NCBI GenBank assembly: GCA_008931825.1
Contig: QXVZ01019990.1
Coordinates: forward strand, 1-36,566
Origin: Phallusia fumigata
Taxonomy: Eukaryota; Chordata; Ascidiacea; Phlebobranchia; Ascidiidae
DNA: 36,566 nt
Direction: 5' to 3'
Shown here: positions 11,038-23,200 of the stretch, in pieces
Layout: each line of letters starts with the position of its first letter
Numbering within the stretch: the first letter of the stretch is position 1
The notes under the pieces: generated by a model
The model's database searches: none
What the model was told of the DNA's origin: nothing
Seen by the model: only the letters and a program-made list of their open reading frames with translations
Program-made: the position numbers and the translations under genes

Positions 11038-11153
11038 CCAAGGATGGCAGTGCGGTACGAAATGCGACAAAAATCCTCAAAATGTGCGGTACGCCCTTAG
11101 CTGTGAGGTACGTGGTACACACTACTCAGTACGTACCGTACTGCCATCCCTGG
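11038..11153. mobile_element. Small terminal-inverted-repeat element (MITE-like), GTACGG-rich
   Basis: The left end ccaaggatggcagtgcggta mirrors the right end, whose reverse complement is ccagggatggcagtacggta. The interior is dominated by gtacg/cgtac words. A related, more worn element occupies the same place in unit B (about 15732-15873), so insertion preceded the segmental duplication. No coding capacity is present. Target-site duplications could not be defined. Confidence 0.55.
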
Positions 11154-11997
11154 CTATAAAAAGGTTGTCGAAACACTGTTTCAAAACAACTGGTCTCACT
11201 GAGGTTTAAATCAAACAACAATGTTTCAATCAGACAGCTAGGGTACGTTCCGATATCCTATTCCAATCCTTTTATACAGAGCTAAAACGGGACTTTCCCG
11301 TGTGAGATCTCGTAACCAGTGTTGCGGCTTCGTTCTTGAGCGTGGGGGACGCGGCCTCGACAATGTGGGTACAAATAATGTTATGTTTTCTAACTTCAAT
11401 GTTGCTACTGATACCAATGAAACTGTAGCGACTGATTAATAAAACTGCAGATTTGACAAAAACAAACATGGCACCCATGGAATCAAATGTTTGTTAGAAA
11501 CAGAGGTATCATATCGTCCTTATTTCTACGATTTGTCCTTGTTCTGAACACCAACGTCTTACAAAATATATTATTGTCCTTGTTTCTAAAAAATGTTTTT
11601 TGGCTTAGGTTTAACAATATCTAATGGAAACTCTTTACATCCCATCGCAGTACTTTTGCTACCATAAGCTTTGTGACATCATGAAACAAACCAAGGTCAA
11701 TCACCACACAAATGTAAGCTTGCTTTGTATTGAAGGCTAATTTGCAGGAAGTTTAGGCACAAACTAAATGAAAATGAGCAAATGCAAAACAATTTTTGTA
11801 ACGACTACGCGAAAGCATTTGTCAGAAGTAAATGAAGTCCGAACGCTGATTGCTTCGTACACTGCGACGCATGCAATTGTGGTAAAACCTATATTTTTTC
11901 CAGTCGTCCTTATGTTTGATGCCAAATCGATGGTAACCCATTCATAACATGTATGTAAGCCTATTAAAGTGCTCGTAAAAAATGTTCACTGATGAGT

Positions 11998-13177
11998 CTA
12001 TTCTGTCAGAGCGAAAAAGTTTCTAATTTCTTCCACCTTTGCTTTCACGCTTGCGCAGGGGAAGTTTTCCTCATCACTGCCACCAAGATATCTGAACAAT
12101 ACAATTACATGAATCATTTGCTACGGTTTATGTCAAAAGTATAGGCAAACTGTTGTGGCAGATAAATAATATTTACATTTTAGCATACACAGCTGAACCA
12201 CGTGTGTTTAGGTAACTATATCATTCCTCACAAGATAAATTTTTCACATATTATAAATAATTTTTTTTCCAACGCAAAACAGTGGATCAACAATGTCATA
12301 CATTTCTACGACTGCGGTAGTTACGGCAAAGCAAATCGTGAAGAACATAGGTGACTTACGTTTTGATCAAACCTTTTGCTTCTCGAAGTCGCCGTTCGTG
12401 TTTTGAAAGGTTTTCATTAGTGGCATTAGGTAAATCTTGACCAGCTTCGGGTGCTGCGCGTTTGTTTGGTCTTTGACGAGACCCGATAACTCGTTCCAAA
12501 CACCCTGTCTGTCCGATTTGAATCGCAATTTTGATGCACGCAGCATTTGGTAAGTGCTTGACGTCATCGTGGTCCCAATGAAATGGCATGTATGGTTTGG
12601 CCATTTCGCACGCCAAGCCATACAACACATGGCGGTCCACCGCGTCCATTTTACCGAATGGAGTTGACCAGAGCTGTGAAAAAACTTCACCGAATTTTTC
12701 GCGCTTAGTTTCGACGTCAGTCGGCTCATATTCTGGTAATCCCTGTTCTCTCCAAGCTTTACACATGCTATCAGAAAATAATTTATCCCAGTACGGTTTG
12801 CGTTCGTCACACTTCTTGGGTGCGGTAAAGGTTTCTGGCCTACTTGTATTAAACACAAAATATGCTGCATCTGGTTTGTTATTGATCGTTAACACAATAA
12901 CCATTCCCGGTTTATAAATTTCTTTGTCGCTGAAAATCGCAATAATTTGTCGGACAAGCAAGTTTCCACTGGTCTCAGAGACATCAAAAGATTTGTAAGT
13001 GAGTTTGGAAAATGTTATTTGCTTTCTTATTTTTGTCTTAATTACTCGGATTCTATCCACAATTTTTTCTTCCAACTGACCACCCAACTTGTCCATATTC
13101 CACAGACCAAGCTTTCGGACATTGTCTGATATCACACCACAAAACTCTTCAGTCGCCTCATCAATACTGCACGTCAT
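11998..13177 (-). CDS. Unrecognised two-exon protein, copy A (303 aa)
   Basis: Exon 1 spans 13177-12360 (818 nt). Exon 2 spans 12091-11998 (94 nt) and ends in TAG. The intron is 268 nt with donor AAAAC|GTAAGT and acceptor TTGTTCAG|A. Without splicing, the frame would stop two bases into the intron. With splicing it gains a 31-codon tail containing YLGGSDEENFP and KVEEIRNFFAL, closely matched in copy B. The start at MTCSIDEA is chosen because both copies share it. The protein has no signal peptide or obvious membrane segment. Its N-terminal third is charged and partly coiled-coil-like (about 30-55). A hydrophobic core follows (NLLVRQIIAIFSD, IVLTI), then conserved FGEVFSQLWSTPFG and DAVDRHVL, then a basic region with GSRQRPNKR. 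I recognise no known domain and assign no function. Only 50-60 residues in the variable parts differ strongly from copy B. Confidence 0.8.
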
Positions 13178-13888
13178 TGTATAAGGCTGAAGTCAACTAT
13201 TTCACAATTTGTCAACTGTTTTACAACTTGACAGCAAACGTAATACAAATGCGTCTTTTCACTTGAGAAGTCACTTATATATACGTGAACAACAGGTAGA
13301 TTGCAACATATCATTGAAAGGGGGAACACTTTTCTGTGACATTTACTTTCGACGGACGGTGACGAAACAGCATATCAAATTACTATTTTTATGTACACGT
13401 AAAATCACAAAGCAAGAAAGGTATTTGATAACGTAGCTTGTGTAATGTGAATTGTAATGTAATGAAAACATTTTAACAATCGCTTTTGTCATGGGCGCAA
13501 ATCCCAGGGGACGGGGAAGGGAAATCCCCCAAAAATGTTGGTTTGGGAGACTTCTATTAGTCTGTCCCACCAAAACACTTTTTCATTGTTTCAATAAAAA
13601 TGATATAGCTATATTTTATTTGAAAAAAATGAACTGAAAATCTGGTTTCTGTATTTGAAGCGAAATCAAAGGTGCTAGCTGCAGCAATAAATTGATTTTA
13701 ACAGTTCAATAAAACACTGTTGCAACAGGTAAGTGACCGCACAACAGATATAGGGCTGCCTCAGTCGAAAGGGAATCCATTATTTGTACCATAAAAATCT
13801 GTATTGTGACGTCAGAACTGCCGCCTATCGATGTGGCGTCATCTGCACAAATATTACCTGCAAAGGTTTTAAGATCTTTACCAATAAT

Positions 13889-14096
13889 TTTTTCCATAGC
13901 AGTAAAAGATGTTTAGTGCCTTGGCTGCGGCATGTACACCTAGCATGCATATGTGACGTTATACAATCTTGCTTGGCAAGATTACGGTCATATTTTTCCA
14001 TAGCAGTAAAAGTTGTTTAGTGCCTTGGCTGCGGCATGTACACCTAGCATGCATATGTGACGTTATACAATCTTGCTTGGCAAGATTACGGTCATA
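13889..14096. repeat. 104-bp perfect-phase tandem repeat, two copies
   Basis: Bases 13889-13992 are followed directly by a second copy at 13993-14096, differing at about one internal position (agatg against agttg) plus the leading T-run. Each copy contains the inverted repeat aatcttgcttggcaagatt. Unit B has only a single, diverged counterpart near 19325-19360, so the doubling occurred after the large duplication. Confidence 0.9.
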
Positions 14097-14345
14097 AGTG
14101 TCACCGGGGGCTGTTCGGCATACAGTCGTACACAACACAGTTTCGGTTGGTGCCTATGAACCATGTTGTTTTTAAACCTTTCAGAGTCTGACACAGTACC
14201 ACGAAACAAGCAGAGTGATATACCAAGAGCACCAGCGAACTAAGTACATAAAAACAGCACTTTGGATTCCTTTTGCAAAACAGGACCCTTGGTTCCAGTT
14301 GCAAGCAAATACGAAGCGTAACGTTGTCACATTATTCTCTTAGTA

Positions 14346-14563
14346 CAGTAGTTTCCAATCGGGTAGGAATTCTATGAGTCTATCAGGGGATTTCCACTTT
14401 TAAAGTTAAGCAATTCGTAAAAAGGTTACTGTTTCGTTTCGAGTAGACCAGTGGTTTCAAACCGTTCATAATTACGTAATATTACTTTTTGTCTAGTGGT
14501 GGAAGAATGATAAGTATGGAAAAAAACAGGGAGAAATGTACCAAAAAAGGTTGGGAACCACTG
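14346..14563. mobile_element. hAT-like non-autonomous element with 8-bp target duplication
   Basis: The ends are inverted: cagtagtttccaa at the left, and ttgggaaccactg at the right, which reads cagtggttcccaa in reverse. The flanks tcttagta (14338-14345) and ccttagta (14564-14571) match at 7 of 8 bases. Unit B retains the unoccupied site, a single tcttagtatcagg near 19617. That confirms both the ends and an insertion after the segmental duplication. A further cagtggttt at 14449 suggests a nested or compound structure. The 218-bp element carries no coding frame. An 8-bp duplication with CAGNG-type ends is the hAT pattern. Confidence 0.8.
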
Positions 14564-15239
14564 CCTTAGTATCAGGCATTTTGATAACCTATGACTTCGG
14601 AGACGCGTCTTTACAATGCCACAAGTTCCGAGAAGGCATAAAAGGCCAAACACATGTGTATGTGTGTTATCTTACAACCAAGAGCGAAAAAGAAAAACAA
14701 CAGATAAATGAACTCGCTTTTGTAAGTTGATGAACCGAATCGGAACTGTAACTGGTTTACACAGGAATTCAGCAGGGGAATCTTCGTGATTACGAACTAA
14801 TTTTGCTGGATAAAAATATATATTACTCCTCAGTGAAACCAGTTTACTTACATTAAACCTATTTGTAATTCAGAGTGTTATCCACCGCGTAACAATAAAC
14901 GACATTAGCGAAAATAAACGAAATATTTACCGCGAGAATCCTCAGCGCAACAAACCATAAGGCTTTTCAAACTGGATATTTGTGCGATTTTTCCACCGTA
15001 AACTGCTTGACACAAACTTCACTTTTTCGTCAGTAGTGCACACGGATTTGGTGTGACCAGGCACTGAAGGAAGTCAATCACAAGTTGCCCCTCATGATTC
15101 TCCGTCTCCACTTGGAAGGCAAAACCTGCTGAGAAAGTTCATAGCTTCGCGAAGTTTCCAACGCTTACTAAAACCGCGTGATTTATTGCACTGTCCTAAT
15201 CCTGACCTTAAGTGCGGAACTTCAAACAGGGATCGACCT

Positions 15240-15342
15240 GCGGGGAGGGTTTCGTCATGTTTGGGGGGCCTTACTACCCCCACGCTCCCCCCCAAACGTC
15301 GGTAGAGCATTACGTCGTACATGCGCCACCTATTTGCTTTCG
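15240..15342 (-). pseudogene. Severed fragment of the KLHL20 terminal exon
   Basis: On the minus strand this reads RWRMYDVMLYRRLGGSVGVV. The true exon of KLHL20 (20423-20247) has [20 protein letters not shown] at the same place. Similarity begins mid-exon and carries on into the 3' flanking sequence, including the gcactgtcctaatcctga block. The rest of the gene is absent upstream. The fragment marks the right edge of duplication unit A. The gene's stop codon is altered, so the frame reads on (VRPPKHDETL), and no promoter or splice acceptor is present. Confidence 0.85.
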
Positions 15343-16026
15343 TGATAAAACGTTTACAGGATGCGTTTTGCATGAAAGGCCGGGAACCGTCAAGTCAAAA
15401 CTGCCTCATCTCATATTGACATAACTTATGCAGTGAAACCGAGTAGTGACAGGAAATAAGGTCGATCGTATCTCTAAAAGTCTATACAAACAGTCAGAAA
15501 ACCATCTAATATAATATACCTTGCCCCCACTGAATTCGTACAAAGCGACACAAACGAATGCATCTGTTTTTGCTGATTCACTGATAATTAAGTTCGGTTG
15601 AAAACGAAACAAAGGTGTGAATATGATGCAAAAACATAAATTCCTTATTTACAAGAAAGAAAGGAATGTAAGTTCGAAAGGGAAGAGTATAAAGCGTTTT
15701 TCGTCCCCAGGTCTTTGGTTGTATTGCAGTTGAGGCCAAAGAGGGCAATACGGTACGGTACGTTGGTAAGGTAAGATACGCAACAAAAATAATCAACAGA
15801 TACAGTACGGTTCCCCCTTGCAACAAAGTGCGTGGTACGCACAACGCAGTACGTACCGTGCCGCACTGCCATCAAAACCTAGTGTAGCGACTGATTAATA
15901 AACTGCGGGTTTGTTTACCAAACATTCAAGGAATCAAAAAATCATTATTCAACGGTTTGGAACATATACATTGTTTTGAATTTTCAGAAAATTTATGTAT
16001 GTACAAAAGTGCACTTAATAAAATGT

Positions 16027-17214
16027 TCACTCTTTCAGGGCAAAAAAATTCCTTATTTCTTCCACCTTTGCTGTCACGCTTGCCCGGGGAAAGTTTTCCT
16101 CATCTTCACCACCAAGATATCTGCACAATAAAATTACATGAATCATTTGCCACCAACTAATCATCAGTCAACGGTTTAATGTTAAATTTACAGCAAACTA
16201 TTGTGGTAATTATTAAATTTTTAGCATGCGCAGTTGAGCTACATAGGTTTGGTTAAATATATCGTTCTTTAAAGTAGTTCTTTATATATTGTGAATAAAA
16301 ACTCTTGTTTTTAACTCAAATCAAATGTGGAATAAAATTTCTACGACTTTGAACATAAATAGTTCGGTATAGTTACTGTAACGCTAATTGTGAAGAATGG
16401 TGACTCACGTTTTGATTAAACCTTTTGCTTCTCGAAGTCGTAGTTCATGTTTAGGAATATATTCGGTTGAGTCTTGACCATCTTCGGTTGCTGTGCGTTT
16501 GTTTGGCCCTCTACGGGACCCAAAAACTTGTTCCAAACGTCCTGTCTGTCCGATTTCAACTGCCATTTTAATGCATGCAGCGTTTGGTATGTGCTTGATG
16601 TCTTTGTGGTTCCAGTGATGGGGCATGTATGGTTTGGCCATTTCAAACACCAGACCGAACAAAACATGGCGGTCCACCGCGTCCATTTCACCGAATGGAG
16701 TTGACCAGAGCTGTGAAAAAACTTCACCGAATTCTTTGCGCGTAGTTTCGATGTCAGTTGGCTCATAATTTGTTAATCCCTGTTCTCTCCACACTTTACA
16801 CATTTCATCGCAAAATAGTTTATCCCAGTACATTTTGCGTTTGTCACCGTCCATGGGTGTGCTGAAAATTTCTGGCCGACCTCTCTTTATCACCACAATT
16901 ACTGCATCTGGTTTGTTATCAATCGTCAACACAATACCCATGCCCGGTGTATAAATTTCCCCGTCGCTAAAAACTGCAATAATTTGTCGGACCAGCAAGT
17001 TTCCGTTGGCCTCAGAAACATCGAAGGATTTGTAATTTAGTTTCGAAAATGTTATTTGTTTTTTTCTCTTTTCTTTGATTTTTCGAACTCTTTCCGCAAT
17101 TTTTTCTTCCAACTGACCACCCAACTTGTCAATATCCCACAGTTCAGGCATTGGGACACTGTCTGATATCACACCACAAAACTCTTCTGCCGCCTCATCA
17201 ATACTGCACGTCAT
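16027..17214 (-). CDS. Unrecognised two-exon protein, copy B (299 aa)
   Basis: Exon 1 spans 17214-16409 (806 nt). Exon 2 spans 16120-16027 (94 nt) and ends in TGA. The intron is 288 nt with donor AAAAC|GTGAGT and acceptor TTGTGCAG|A, the same position and phase as copy A. The tail exon gives YLGGEDEENFP and KVEEIRNFFALKE. About three quarters of residues match copy A by eye. The most conserved runs are GNLLVRQIIA, KPDA, REQGL, FGEVFSQLWSTPFG, MDAVDRHVL and LREAKGLIKT. Differences concentrate at about residues 20-50 and 105-125 and in the region before the last 15 residues of exon 1. The open frame extends 18 codons upstream of MTCSIDEA, but those codons are not conserved in copy A, so the downstream ATG is preferred. 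Family and function are unrecognised. Confidence 0.8.
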
Positions 17215-17554
17215 TGTAGGGCTGAAGTCAACTGTTTTAGAACTTGTGTCTGAGCGAACGTAATACAAATGCGCCTTTCCATTTGAAAGTCACTCATATA
17301 AACGTGAACAACAGGTAAGCTTGCGCCACACCATTGAAATGGGAAACCCCTTTCTGCAAACTTCGCTTTCGTCAAATGATTCATGTCGCAACAGCGCGCA
17401 GGCTGACCCATAATCGCGACGTAAGTATTTATTTCTGTTGATCATTGATGTTAAATGTTATGTGACGTAATAACCACCAAACAACAACCTTTTCGTGTTG
17501 CAACTTGCTTACTTTGTTCGGTTGAGAGCTTGTTTACACTACAGTTAATGAGAT

Positions 17555-17731
17555 TTGACAAGAAACACAGACCGAAATACCGAAAAAATACCGTTATAAT
17601 TTTGTTTCGGTCCGACCGGAACGAAATAAAAATATCGGTACCGAAACGAAATACCGAAATAAATAAATTGCCCAGACCGAATAACGTTATTTCTTTTCGT
17701 TCCGTTCCGGTATGAAACACTGGGTTTAACA
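17555..17731. repeat. CCGAAATACCG-rich repeat, unit B only
   Basis: A stretch built from permutations of accgaaata and cggtaccg has inverted words at its two ends: cagaccgaaataccg at the left and cggtatgaaacactg at the right. It lies in the roughly 370-bp interval present in unit B and absent from the matching place in unit A (near 13340). An insertion after the duplication is likely, but exact ends and target duplication were not resolved. An 11-base direct repeat gtgttgcaact lies near 17493 and 17759. Confidence 0.4.
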
Positions 17732-20246
17732 AGAGATTCTTTGTAACAGTCGACCGGGAGTGTTGCAACTGATTGACCGGCGCTGACGAAACAGCGTATC
17801 AAAATACTATTGTTGTGTACGCACGAAGTGACAAAGAAAGAATGATATTTGATAAGGTAGCTCCCAAAGAGCTTGTGTAGTGTATTATACATTGTATTGC
17901 GAACATTTCAACAATCGCTGTTGTCACGGTCGCAAATCCCGGGGGACGTGGGGGACATCCCCCGAAAATTTTGTTTGGGGGACTTCTATTTATTTGCCCA
18001 AATCTGAAATATTGATTCGATTGTTTCAATAAAAAATCATACGGCCATATTTTATCAAATAGGGATGAACCCTGGTTGAGACACTTAAAGCAGGATCAAA
18101 GCTGTTTGCTGCTGTAGCAATTAAACAATCCTAGCAGTTTAAAAATACTTTTGCAATCGTCAAGTGATCACGCAACAGTCTTAAGACTGTCTCAGCCGAA
18201 AGGTAACTCATTATTTGTAACATAAAAAAAATCTGTATTGTGACGTCATAACTGTCGCCGATCAATGTAACGTCATCAACACAAAACATTTTCTTCAAAA
18301 TAACCCAATTTTACGGATCAAACTGACTTGTTTATGATTTAAAAACAGTTGCGCCAGACAGGTTTTGTTCAACTAGCCGCTTTCAATTTTCTTTACTTTG
18401 CGAATGATTTAAACGCCTGCTCTGGCAAACATGTGTTTGAAGGTTTGGTTTTGTTTGTCTTTTGGGTTTCCCAATTGACGAAACACGTCGCTATAGTGTG
18501 GCTAATATTTAATAAACCTACAGCGTCTACAGCGCTGATTCAGTGATTGAACCATGACAACAATAACATCGAGGTGGTATTTTTAAAAAGCGGTTTGCAT
18601 TTGCAAGTTTTCAACGAGATTTGTGCAAACGTAGATTCCTTTTGCTTTGTGCGTCGTCCCATCACGTTTTTGTTACTTGAGATGTCACATATCAACAATA
18701 CCAGAGAGGGCGTAATCAACGCTGCACATGACAGTTACAGTCTGAAGGTATTATCAGCCGCGATATAGCATCGACGAAGCGATACTAAAGACGTTTCGCG
18801 GTCTAAGGACCAGACCCCTCTTCAAGAACTACTAGTGTGTAGAATGAACCGTACCACGCTAATGTCAGAAAACTTGTCCACCGCAGTATGATGTTTAAAG
18901 TACAATATCGAGTCCCAAGAATTCGAATCCAGGCAGATTCGAATCCAAATTTGCAATTTGTATCGGGTAATTGAAACCGGTATTGCACCCCAAAACGGTG
19001 TGTAAACGAGCTTGCGCAATTCGTCTGCACTGATGCGAGCGGCATTCACAGGCCCGCAACAGCGCGCATACAACGGTGTCTTTTCTTTCCCTTTGAAACT
19101 AACCCACAGTCGCTCGTTGCACGTGACAATAAATACCAACAACACAAGCGGCAACCAGTAACGAAAGTATAACAACGAGGTATGATTTTCTGTAACCTTA
19201 TCAAAAATTTAGATGCGAGGTTGAAAGAGCAACTCGTTTTAGTTGTACTTTTGTGGTGTACTAAGACTTGGATTTTTCGAAACAACTATTCTAGAACAGC
19301 AAGCTATTATACTTTGAACATCTCTACAAGCGACGTTATAAAATCTTGTTTAGCATGTACGGCCCAGCCAAAAGTAATACCACGGGATGTTCTGTACAAA
19401 GGCGTACACAGCAGATTCGGTTGATCCCTATGAACCATGTTGTCATTAAACCTCTTTCAGAGTCTGACATTGTACCACGAAACAATCAAAGTAATACTAG
19501 CGAAGGCGCACCAGCAAACTGTACACAAAAATAGTACTTTGGATTTCTTTTGCACAACGAGGCCTTTGGTGCAAGTTGCAAGCAAATATAAATCGTAACG
19601 TTGTCACACGAAAGATTCTCTTAGTATCAGGCAAAAAATGATAACATAACGCTAAGAGTTGCGCCGATACCATGCCACATGTTCCGAGAAAGGATAAAAC
19701 GGAGGGCAACATACCTTGTGTGTATTTTCATCGATTTGGTTGTGAGTAACCATAGAAAAGGCCACCTGTCGTTAACCATGCGCGAAAAAATGAATTCGCT
19801 TTTCCAAGGTAATGAACAGAATAGGACCTGTAGCTATCTCTACCCTCAGCGAAACCAGTTTACGCGCACTAAAGCTATTTGTCATTTAAACTGTGACCCA
19901 TCGCGCAACAGTAAAAAACAATAGCGAAAATGAACGAAATATTTACCGAAAGAATTCTTAACCTAACAAACCACAAGGTTTTTAAATCTGGAAGCTTGTG
20001 CGATTTTTCCTTCACCTTTTTTGCCAGTAATGCTCACGATTTATGACCAGGGACGGAGGATAGTCACTGATGAGATGCACCTCATGATTCTCCGTCTCCG
20101 CCGGGAAACTCAAACTCATACAGATAAGCTTCAGGCTCTGCGGAGTTCCCTATGCTTCATAAAACCACATGTTTTATTGCACTGTCCTAATCCTGAGCCA
20201 AAAATACGGAACTTCAAACAGGGATCGACCCGCTGGGAGGAGCTCG

Positions 20247-23200
20247 TCACGTTTGGGGGAGCCTTATCACCCCCACGCCCCCGCCCAAACGTCGGTAGTG
20301 CATTCCGTCGTACATGCGCCACGTGTTTGCTTCCGGCGTGTAGATTTCAATGGTCTTGAGGTAGCTGGTACCGTCAAAACCTCCAACCGCCATCAATTGC
20401 CCATTCACCACAGCCAGACCCACCTAAAGACAAAACTCGTTTATTTTACTGTCTAAAAAAGTATTTTTGTCGTACAGACGTTTCAACGTCTACATCAGGT
20501 TAGTTAACATTCGACGGGAGTTTACACAATGTCTGCCGGCAACAGGTTGTACATGTACGAGTATATTAGTGCAGTAATGACTCGGTCGAGGACTCGATTC
20601 GAGTCAGTTTAAGTTCAAGGACATGGCTTAACATCCAGCACGTACTCGCCTTCATCCAACTCACAAACTATACTACAAACCTCTTGGTAGCCCCATAAAG
20701 GGCTTTGCAGAATTTGTCTTTGTGTCATGGACATATTTTGCCCAAAGTCACATGTTTTTTTGCACAAAACGTTACCATTACTGCAGTACCATGTCCTATA
20801 CCTAAATCGATTAATGGCGGACATAAACTTTATTGATCGCGATGGTTTGGACTAGGCTTGAGTCTTAACACTGGAGTCACTAGGCAGCAAAATTCGGACT
20901 TCCATGGTAAACGCCTCAACTTGACTCTGGTTTAATAATTGTTTACAATACTGAAGCCTAGTAATCCCGCAGATGCATTTTGCTCAAAATAGTGAAATTC
21001 CTAGTCGATCCAACTCACTCCGCTTCTCCGGGAGTTCATGGCCACCACTGTGCTCCATGCATTGGTGTTCGGGTTGTATTTCTCCACCGTGTTCAGCTCT
21101 GTCGTGTCGTCCCGGCCCCCGACAGCGTACAGCATGTCCTGTGAAAAACTTGGACTCGATATTCTAAATTCGAAACAGCTATTCTACTATGGACATCCCA
21201 AGTTTACCATTACTTACCCAATACCATTTTAAATTTTATTTTGTCAAAACTAATATAAAACTTGGATTCGGTGTTCTGGAATCGAAATTGTTCTAGAATA
21301 GTCAGCTATTCTACTATAAACATCCCTAGTCACCACTACTTACCCTATAAACAGCACAACCGAGATGTTTTCGTCTCGTACTCATTGGGGCAACATCAGA
21401 CCAGCGGTTCTCCTTGGGGTCATAACGCTCCACAAGGTTCCAGGGGGTCTGACCGTCCGAACCCCCAACGGCGTACAAGTAGCCCCCTAAAACTGCCACC
21501 GATACCCCAAGTCGCTTTGTGCGCATCGAACAGACCTTGATCCAACGGTTCGCCTTTGAACTGTATCTGGAACAGACGATAAGACTGATATAGTAAATGT
21601 ACAGAGTCGGCGATTCGTATCATTGCCTAAACTTGACTGTATAGGGCCAATTTTCTCGGTGTTTTTAACGTTTACCGCGTAACTGAATTTCGCGAGGCTG
21701 GGATAACAGTCGCATGTTTACCTGTATGTCAAAGAATGTCAATTTGCAAGCACCGTTGGTCCCTCATTTTGGGACAAAGCGACATTTCAAGCTTATTTAG
21801 AGTTGTAACTAGTGTAGGCCTGCACAACTTACGACCTGCAGGACGCATGGGACCAACATGCTGTTTTGGAAATAGTTACATTGTACCGCAAAACATACGT
21901 GAGCATGCCAACGACACGTAGTGTAAAAATTGTTGGTTAATTACTAATAAGTGCGATACTAAGAATGTCCTGGATAAGCAATATCTAAACCTCGAAACAG
22001 TCGCCATGTTTACCAGTGCTGACAGAATCAGTCGGCATAGTACAAAAGATACATATATTTCGCCTACATTAGCATCGTCAGTTCCTGAAAATGGAAAAAT
22101 CAGACAAATAAGAGGATGGAGAACAAACACTAGAAAGCAAAGTTCCAAAAACGCATGCGGGACTACGTGCAAAAGATCTCACCTCTCAACAATATTGAGA
22201 CAAGACATTCCGTCCTGACCCCCGACGGCATACAGGTAGCCATCGAGCACAGCTACACCCACGCTGGTTCTACACGTACTTGTAGGTGCTACGTCACTGG
22301 ACCACTGGTTCGTCTGGGGGTCGAACCTTGAAAAAACGGGTATGTGGTGCTTTGCGATGGTGATGTTCTAGCAATTGGCTTTTAAAAATATAGGAGCACA
22401 GTTAACGGCTTAAATACTATCAATAAGAAGATGTTAGCCACTACTTGTGAGTAAAACATTTTCCTAATGATCGTTTCGAAACGTAAAAAAAGTTTTACAC
22501 ACAAGTACTGGCTTGTATCTTCTTTGTTCTTACTGGGGATTTTAAACACGATACATGCAATACACATTTAACACCGAAAATTTGAAACTATGTGTTGTAC
22601 AAAAAGTTGAAACTTCTCCTTGGGTCTTGGATTAGCAGTATATAGTTTTTAGTTTTATTAGAATGAAAGCTTTTGTACCTTAAGGCACACAAAAACAGTC
22701 ATCAAACACAATGTAGGTAAAGTACGCATTTTTTAACCAGAAAATAGTTATGCGTGATCTCACTATTTGATATTGCTGTAATAATTAACGAAATTTTCGC
22801 TTTAACCGTCACATAACATAAATGATGGGTAAAAAAGATTGGCTGGCAACCGTATCCTGCTTACCTTTCAACACTGTTCAGGTACGACGTCCCGTCATGA
22901 CCCCCGACTGCGTACAACAGGTCATCCAGCACAGCGACGCCGACGCCGCATCTCCGCTTGCTCATGGGCGCCACCAAGCGCCAGTCACGAGTCTCGGGGC
23001 AGTAACGCTCGACCGAGCTGATTGCGTCACCGCTACACCAACCTGTTCGAACATGGAAACCATACCATTTATTACAATCCGACAAAATGGATTTTGAGCT
23101 AAACTTGGAGTAAACATTTTGATTTAAAAATTTAAATAAAAGCCAGTCACAAAAGTTAAAAAAAAACAATTCCTAGCAATTTTATTGTGTGATGCTTTGT

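Larger units (their letters stand above)
10575..15388. repeat. Tandem segmental duplication, unit A
   Basis: This unit pairs in order with 15389-20333. Matching landmarks include 10575-10612 with 15389-15426 (gtcaagtcaaaac then ctcatctca), and the GTACC-rich element at 11038 with 15732. They continue with the two-exon gene at 11998-13177 (16027-17214) and its upstream block at 13350-13870 (17780-18280). Further right, 14100-14340 pairs with 19350-19620 and 15020-15342 with 20020-20333. The match ends inside a copy of the KLHL20 terminal exon, followed by about 46 bases of unmatched junction. Divergence is substantial outside exons, so the duplication is not recent. Confidence 0.85.
15389..20333. 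repeat. Tandem segmental duplication, unit B
   Basis: This is the partner of unit A. It ends inside the intact terminal exon of KLHL20, so it is the copy in the ancestral setting. It contains the copy-B gene, lacks the hAT-like insertion at 14346 and the doubled 104-bp repeat of unit A, and has extra sequence at about 17410-17770. Between 18290 and 19330 the two units are hard to align by eye; the DNA there shows only short open frames without support. Confidence 0.8.

Noticed and set aside
12367-12917. Open frames of 100-170 codons overlapping the copy-A gene in other frames
   Set aside because: They are shadows. Conservation with copy B and the intron structure support only the MTCSIDEA frame.
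17455-17892. Open frames across the CCGAAATACCG repeat
   Set aside because: The coding appearance comes from the repeat's simple composition. The frames exist only in unit B.
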